Below, piece after piece: positions 60,456 through 64,000 of a DNA stretch of 64,000 nt. The translations under genes and the position numbers were made by a program. Origin of the DNA: UBA6168 sp041752395 (GTDB taxonomy: Bacteria; Bacteroidota; Bacteroidia; Chitinophagales; Saprospiraceae); NCBI GenBank assembly GCA_041752395.1, contig JBGSWN010000043.1:1-64000 (forward strand), written 5' to 3'. The notes beneath the pieces were generated by a model that made no database searches, was not told the origin of the DNA, and worked only from the letters and a program-made list of their open reading frames with translations. Positions within the stretch are counted from its first letter, which is position 1, and each line of letters opens with the position of its first letter.

Positions 60456-60519
60456 GAGTGAGCGAGTGAGCGGATGAGCCTAGAAAATGGCTCACCTATT
60501 CACCCCCAATCACTTGCTA
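60456..60519. repeat. Periodic 8-mer hairpin between the DUF1501 and DUF1800 genes
   Basis: Left arm: GAGTGAGC, GAGTGAGC, GGATGAGC (60456-60479), plus a C. The loop is TAGAAAAT. The right arm starts GGCTCACC and continues TATTCACCCCCAATCACTTG with degenerate copies of the reverse-complement unit GCTCACTC. The innermost GAGCC/GGCTC pair is perfect. The right end runs into the stop codon of the DUF1800 gene (60517-60519). Confidence 0.7.
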
Positions 60520-62244
60520 ACTCAAATAAAACTCAGGCATGGTCATCATGGCTCCAAGCAGTTTCCGAAGTTTGGAAATAATGGCATTTTTTAAAGCAGT
60601 ATTATTTGGTGCATTCAGGTAGTCGCCATATTCAACCGTCCACTCTGAATCGGGAAGGCCGGGCAATAGGATGCTTTTCAAATAATCGTGCTGGGATTGG
60701 GTGATGGGCTGCGGGAACAGGATTTTCACAAACTCATCAATCAGGTTGTTTGGCTCGGTTGGGTCATCAATGCTGGCAGCGAACTTTAGTACATCAATAG
60801 TTGCCTTAAAGGTGTTGGAATTGCCTTGGTCATCTGTGTAGGTATTGGAGAAGCCATTATTTGTCAACATTTTTTTGACAAATGCTTCTCGAATGGGCAA
60901 CGTGACGGAGTTGATCCAAATCCGATAATAGCCGGGCTCCTGGTAGTATGCCTTCCACCCAGCCACACTTGGTGGGTCGTAGTAGGGCATTTGCATGGCG
61001 TTGGTGGCAGTGTTGTAAACTGACCACAACACCCTGTAACGCTGAGTAATATTGGCCGTTGAAAAATCAACATCAAACACTTTGAAAACACCCAATGTGA
61101 AGTCAATCGGGTTCTTGATCATTGGCCCGTAATTCAGCATATCGAAAAAGTGTTCGCTTCGCAAAAGGGCTTCCAGCGCTGGCTGGATTTCATAATCATT
61201 GGCAACCAAGATTTGCGCCATCGGCGCAATCACCTCATCCTCAACCTGTTGTGTGATATTGTAGTAAACAAACCACAAGTAAAGTTTGCGGCAAATGAAT
61301 CGGGCGCACTCGTCTTTTGAGAAGATGATGTCAATCAAATGGGCGTATTCTTGGTTGCCCATGTTTGGAATCTGAACATCGTTGAATCGGTACGAAAGCT
61401 GCTTGGTTGTTTGATTGTGCCGATTGAGAAGGAACTCTGGCCCTGGTGTTTCAAAAGGACAATCAGTGTTGTTTGGATTTGCTGTAGAATTGGTTTTCAC
61501 CCGCCAGCCCGATAAGACCTTGGCCATTTCCACGACATCTTGCTCCGTGTAGTTGGTATAATCGCTTGGCCCCGCCAATGGGCCTTTTCCAATTGTGAAA
61601 AGTTCCAACAACTCCCGGGCAAAATTTTCATTTGGAGAATTTGCCGTGTTAGTATTGCCATTGAGATAAACCAACATGGCAGTATCAATGACCATTTCTT
61701 TGGTCAGCTCCCTAAAATTACCGACCGCATTTGCCCGAATCAATTGTGAGTACTGATAGACGGACCTAGTCTCATTGATATTTGCAACCGGAAAGTGATT
61801 GTGCCAGAACAGCACCATTTTTTCAATTAGGCTCACTTCTTCCGTTCGGATACGATTCAGTGTCCAAGCATAAAGCGATTGTTCCCGAGAAGCCCGCATA
61901 CCCGGCACCGACGGCAGGTACTTGGATTTGACCCAAGTTTGACCGATGGGCGTGCAGGGGTCGTCGGTAAAATTGGGGTTGAGTGGCTCTTCGGAGATGG
62001 TCGGCGAAATAAAAAGGTTTGTAAAAGTGGTATCAATACCATCGGTCACCGCCTTTTTCACTTGCTGGTAAGTCGCCCCGAAGGTCGTTCTCCGAAGCAA
62101 ATGCGCCGCCTGCTCGAATCCAAAAGGCCCCGTGTAAGGTGCAAGCCCTGAAACAACGACTGGCGGTGCCGTCAAAGTCGTTGTTTCAGAATTTTTGCGC
62201 CCGAACATCTTGGAAAGGGTTGTTCTTCTATCCATGATTGACAT
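60517..62244 (-). CDS. DUF1800 family protein
   Basis: This 575-residue protein begins MSIMDRRTTLSKMFGRKNSE (a Met at residue 4 is also possible) and lacks an obvious signal peptide. DUF1800 features are FGFEQAAHLLRRTTFGATYQ, EKMVLFWHNHFPV, RELTKEMVIDTAMLVYLNGN, NENFARELLELFTIGKGPLA, KDECARFICRKLYLWFVYYN and MPYYDPPSVAGWKAYYQEPG. Family members always accompany DUF1501 genes in planctomycetes and Bacteroidota; the function of the pair is unknown. It ends LGAMMTMPEFYLS and is followed by the 8-mer hairpin before the DUF1501 gene. Confidence 0.9.
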   Translation of the reverse strand: MSIMDRRTTLSKMFGRKNSETTTLTAPPVVVSGLAPYTGPFGFEQAAHLLRRTTFGATYQQVKKAVTDGIDTTFTNLFISPTISEEPLNPNFTDDPCTPIGQTWVKSKYLPSVPGMRASREQSLYAWTLNRIRTEEVSLIEKMVLFWHNHFPVANINETRSVYQYSQLIRANAVGNFRELTKEMVIDTAMLVYLNGNTNTANSPNENFARELLELFTIGKGPLAGPSDYTNYTEQDVVEMAKVLSGWRVKTNSTANPNNTDCPFETPGPEFLLNRHNQTTKQLSYRFNDVQIPNMGNQEYAHLIDIIFSKDECARFICRKLYLWFVYYNITQQVEDEVIAPMAQILVANDYEIQPALEALLRSEHFFDMLNYGPMIKNPIDFTLGVFKVFDVDFSTANITQRYRVLWSVYNTATNAMQMPYYDPPSVAGWKAYYQEPGYYRIWINSVTLPIREAFVKKMLTNNGFSNTYTDDQGNSNTFKATIDVLKFAASIDDPTEPNNLIDEFVKILFPQPITQSQHDYLKSILLPGLPDSEWTVEYGDYLNAPNNTALKNAIISKLRKLLGAMMTMPEFYLS

Positions 62245-62372
62245 TTTTAGGAAATCGTTGGTTTTTCAAAGGAAAGTGAATCGTTGACTTATTGGAGAAG
62301 GAAAAGTTTAAAGGAGAGAATTTTTTTTTATTTGGTGAAAAAAGCAAGCCAAAAGTTGCTTGTTGCAAACAA

Positions 62373-62415
62373 AAAAGGCCAAAAAATAAGGAAGCACCTG
62401 ATTTTTTGGCCTTTT
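62373..62415 (-). terminator. Terminator of the SCP2-like gene
   Basis: A 15-bp stem AAAAGGCCAAAAAAT/ATTTTTTGGCCTTTT with a 13-base loop lies 28 bases after the stop codon of the minus-strand gene. A T-run (TTTTTTG) follows on that strand. Confidence 0.85.
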
Positions 62416-62442
62416 AATTCTGTGACAATAAATCAGTTGCCC

Positions 62443-62793
62443 CTACATGATGCCAAACAATTTGGCGTATTTCATGATTTCAGCCGTATTGCTGATTTTC
62501 AATTTTCCAGTAAAAACGGCCATCATCGGGTTCAATTCTCCCCTGAGCAGGGCGATAAAGTTTTTTTCTTTTGCCGTCACCTTGCATTTTGGTTCACCTT
62601 CAAATTGCTCGAAAACCTCCATTTTGTTGTCCTTCACAATGACACTGAACTGCCCGCCACCATCGCCGTCAATATCGAAATGGAAGTTTGTATCCACGTC
62701 GTTCAACCATTCCGGTTTTACGGTGTCGGGCAATGAAAGGATAAAGTCTTTTGCGTTGTCTATTTTAAGCTTGGGAATTTTATTCAAGTCCAT
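62443..62793 (-). CDS. SCP2-type sterol-carrier-domain protein
   Basis: This 116-residue protein is a single SCP2-like domain: FHFDIDGDGGGQFSVIVKDN, QFEGEPKCKVTAKEKNFIAL and RGELNPMMAVFTGKLKISNT, ending AEIMKYAKLFGIM. The family forms a lipid- or hydrophobic-ligand-binding sandwich; in bacteria its partners are mostly unknown. There is no signal peptide, so it is cytoplasmic. It lies between a lipase-like gene and the DUF1800 gene on the same strand, and has its own terminator. Confidence 0.9.
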   Translation of the reverse strand: MDLNKIPKLKIDNAKDFILSLPDTVKPEWLNDVDTNFHFDIDGDGGGQFSVIVKDNKMEVFEQFEGEPKCKVTAKEKNFIALLRGELNPMMAVFTGKLKISNTAEIMKYAKLFGIM

Positions 62794-62802
62794 TTTTGAT
62801 AA

Positions 62803-62879
62803 GTTTAGCAGGTCAAGCAGGTTTAGCAGGTTTAATTAGGGACATTAAAACCCTCTCAACCTCCTAAACCAATAAAGGC
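62803..62879. repeat. Periodic 9-mer hairpin upstream of the SCP2-like gene
   Basis: Left arm: GTTTAGCAG, GTCAAGCAG, GTTTAGCAG, GTTTAATTA (62803-62838). Right arm: ATTAAAACC, CTCTCAACC, TCCTAAACC, AATAAAGGC (62844-62879). The units of one arm are of the reverse-complement type of the other, pairing around GGGAC. It fills the gap between the hydrolase gene and the SCP2-like gene. Confidence 0.75.
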
Positions 62880-62895
62880 GGAAAGATGCAAATTT

Positions 62896-63723
62896 TCAAA
62901 TAAACCGCTCCATCCATTCGACTAAAAAGGCCAAAACTTCATTTTGTTGCGGCTCGTTGTGGATTTCATGTTTCAGACCCTGCCACTCTTTCCATGTCAC
63001 ATCGCCTTTTGTTCGCTTCGCAAAATCTGCTGTTCCTTTTGGGCTGGTGATGCGGTCATTCTCACCTTGCATCAGCAGGGTAGGGCAGGTTAGCTCCCCA
63101 TCGAAATTGTCGAGCCATTTTGCACCTCCAAGCAGTGCCGTGCCAGCCCTGACAGAAATTTTATCATGCACAAGTGGGTCTTTCCGGTAAGCTTCGATAA
63201 CTTTCGGGTCATTGGATAACTCGTTGACATCCAGTCCACTGACCTGTATGAGATTTGGAATTAAATGGTTCATCACCTTCCCAAACAATACCAAAAACGG
63301 CGATGGTGGTACTGGCAACTGAATCCAAGGTGCTGACACCACTAGCCCAGTTAATTTAGGTTTTCTTCGCAAAACATAGTTCATTACCACATTGCCGCCC
63401 ATGCTGTGTCCGTAGAGGAACAACGGCGAATTTGGGTATTGCTTTCTAGCCGTTTTCACCAATAAATCCACATCATCCAGCATGGAATCCAAGCATTTTG
63501 CATGGCCACGTTTGCCATCGGTTCGACCGTGTCCTTGTTGGTCAAAGCCAATGGACGCAATATTTCTTATTGAAAAAAACTCGGCGACATGCCCGTATCG
63601 TCCAATATGCTCGCCCAAACCATGCACGAGGCAGATAACCGCACGGGCGTCGTTCACCTGCCAGTGTCGAAAATGAAGTTTGATTCCAGCCGTATTTTCC
63701 TCTTGAAAATCAATGACTTGCAT
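62896..63723 (-). CDS. Alpha/beta hydrolase, monoacylglycerol-lipase-like
   Basis: The ATG at 63723 gives 275 residues (MQVIDFQEENTAGIKLHFRH); the frame extends 15 codons upstream without conserved sequence. The serine-aldehyde-type fold of the hydrolase_4/monoacylglycerol-lipase family shows ICLVHGLGEHIGRYGHVAEF (oxyanion HG), FDQQGHGRTDGKRGHAK, the nucleophile Ser in FLYGHSMGGNVVMNY, the acid Asp in LLMQGENDRITSPKGT and the His in WQGLKHEIHNEP. The enzyme should cut monoglycerides or similar lipid esters in the cytoplasm. It is followed by the 9-mer hairpin and the SCP2-like gene. Confidence 0.92.
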   Translation of the reverse strand: MQVIDFQEENTAGIKLHFRHWQVNDARAVICLVHGLGEHIGRYGHVAEFFSIRNIASIGFDQQGHGRTDGKRGHAKCLDSMLDDVDLLVKTARKQYPNSPLFLYGHSMGGNVVMNYVLRRKPKLTGLVVSAPWIQLPVPPSPFLVLFGKVMNHLIPNLIQVSGLDVNELSNDPKVIEAYRKDPLVHDKISVRAGTALLGGAKWLDNFDGELTCPTLLMQGENDRITSPKGTADFAKRTKGDVTWKEWQGLKHEIHNEPQQNEVLAFLVEWMERFI

Positions 63724-64000
63724 CGGATTATTTTTTAGCGGCAAAAAAACTAAACACTTAGCACACAATTCGATTTTGGCAAAAAAATCCTCAAAATAAG
63801 TAACCCCGTTTGCAGTCGCACGTTGAAAACTAATTGGTTTTTTTGCAAACCTTTTGCTTTTGGCTTGGTTGGTGTAGGGGTGTGGAAAAAAAATCCAAAA
63901 TAAAATTTGTTGATTTTAAAAATTTCTACGAAACAAACCCCAAATCAAGGACAGAATGCCCGTTTAAAATTGTAGAAAATGCAGTTTAAACTGCACTAAA
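63724..64000. other. Window end, no supported gene
   Basis: No gene is seen in the last 277 bases, which contain several A-rich tracts. A 16-bp palindrome TGCAGTTTAAACTGCA lies at 63980-63995. It may be a regulatory site of a gene beyond the window, but nothing supports this directly. Confidence 0.5.

Overview
The window looks like a chromosomal segment of a Gram-negative, aerobic member of the Bacteroidota, most likely of the Saprospiria/Chitinophagia type. The evidence is the combination of type IX secretion (T9SS) C-terminal sorting domains, a giant surface protein with a gliding-motility-type C-terminus, a SusC/SusD pair, an alternative complex III operon joined to a cytochrome oxidase operon, and TTTG-type promoters. 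No rRNA, tRNA, CRISPR array, prophage or intact mobile element was seen. The genus placement is inference; the phylum is well supported.

Layout. (1) 1-4080, accessory: a truncated secreted repeat protein, a dead IS5-type transposase fused to a LytTR fragment, and an AT-rich T9SS cargo gene bracketed by hairpins and GTTAGCA/TGCTAAC boxes. (2) 4083-7375, housekeeping: a class IV aminotransferase (PabC-like), folE, fabD and a YqgE/AlgH protein. (3) 7554-13368, envelope genes: small outer-membrane barrels, an ECF sigma factor overlapping a membrane protein that is probably its anti-sigma factor, a class V aminotransferase and a T9SS cargo protein. (4) 13911-20864, a 2,317-residue adhesin with about fifteen tandem Ig/PKD-like repeats. 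(5) 21262-36752, a secreted aspartyl protease with a PDZ domain, then a LacI regulator divergent from susC-susD, followed by two very large FG-GAP/UnbV lipoproteins around a YWTD beta-propeller protein. (6) 36813-38219, a BatD-like protein and lptB. (7) 38517-55739, the main respiratory cluster: actABCDEF, then cytochrome oxidase subunits II, I, heme O synthase, two subunit III genes, subunit IV, a cysteine-less SCO-like protein, a DUF420 protein and a small C-x-x-C membrane protein. (8) 55736-63723, minus-strand genes: a small membrane protein, a Pif1-type helicase, a secreted EEP nuclease/phosphatase-like protein, a DUF1501/DUF1800 pair, an SCP2-like protein and a monoacylglycerol-lipase-like hydrolase.

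How the genes work together. The act and cox genes run in one direction with short gaps and would form a quinol-to-oxygen electron chain: ActABCDEF takes electrons from quinol and passes them through c hemes to the Cu-A site of subunit II, and CtaB and other accessory proteins help build the oxidase. The LacI-SusCD-propeller region looks like a regulated outer-membrane uptake and surface-binding system, but no glycoside hydrolase is present in it.

Most unusual points: oxidase subunit II carries an OmpA-type peptidoglycan-binding domain at its C-terminus; a SCO-like protein lacks every cysteine; ActA has six heme motifs; and at least five intergenic gaps are filled by hairpins whose arms are arrays of degenerate 7-, 8- or 9-base units, a shared architecture with locus-specific unit sequences. 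A one-armed array of the same kind lies inside a coding sequence.
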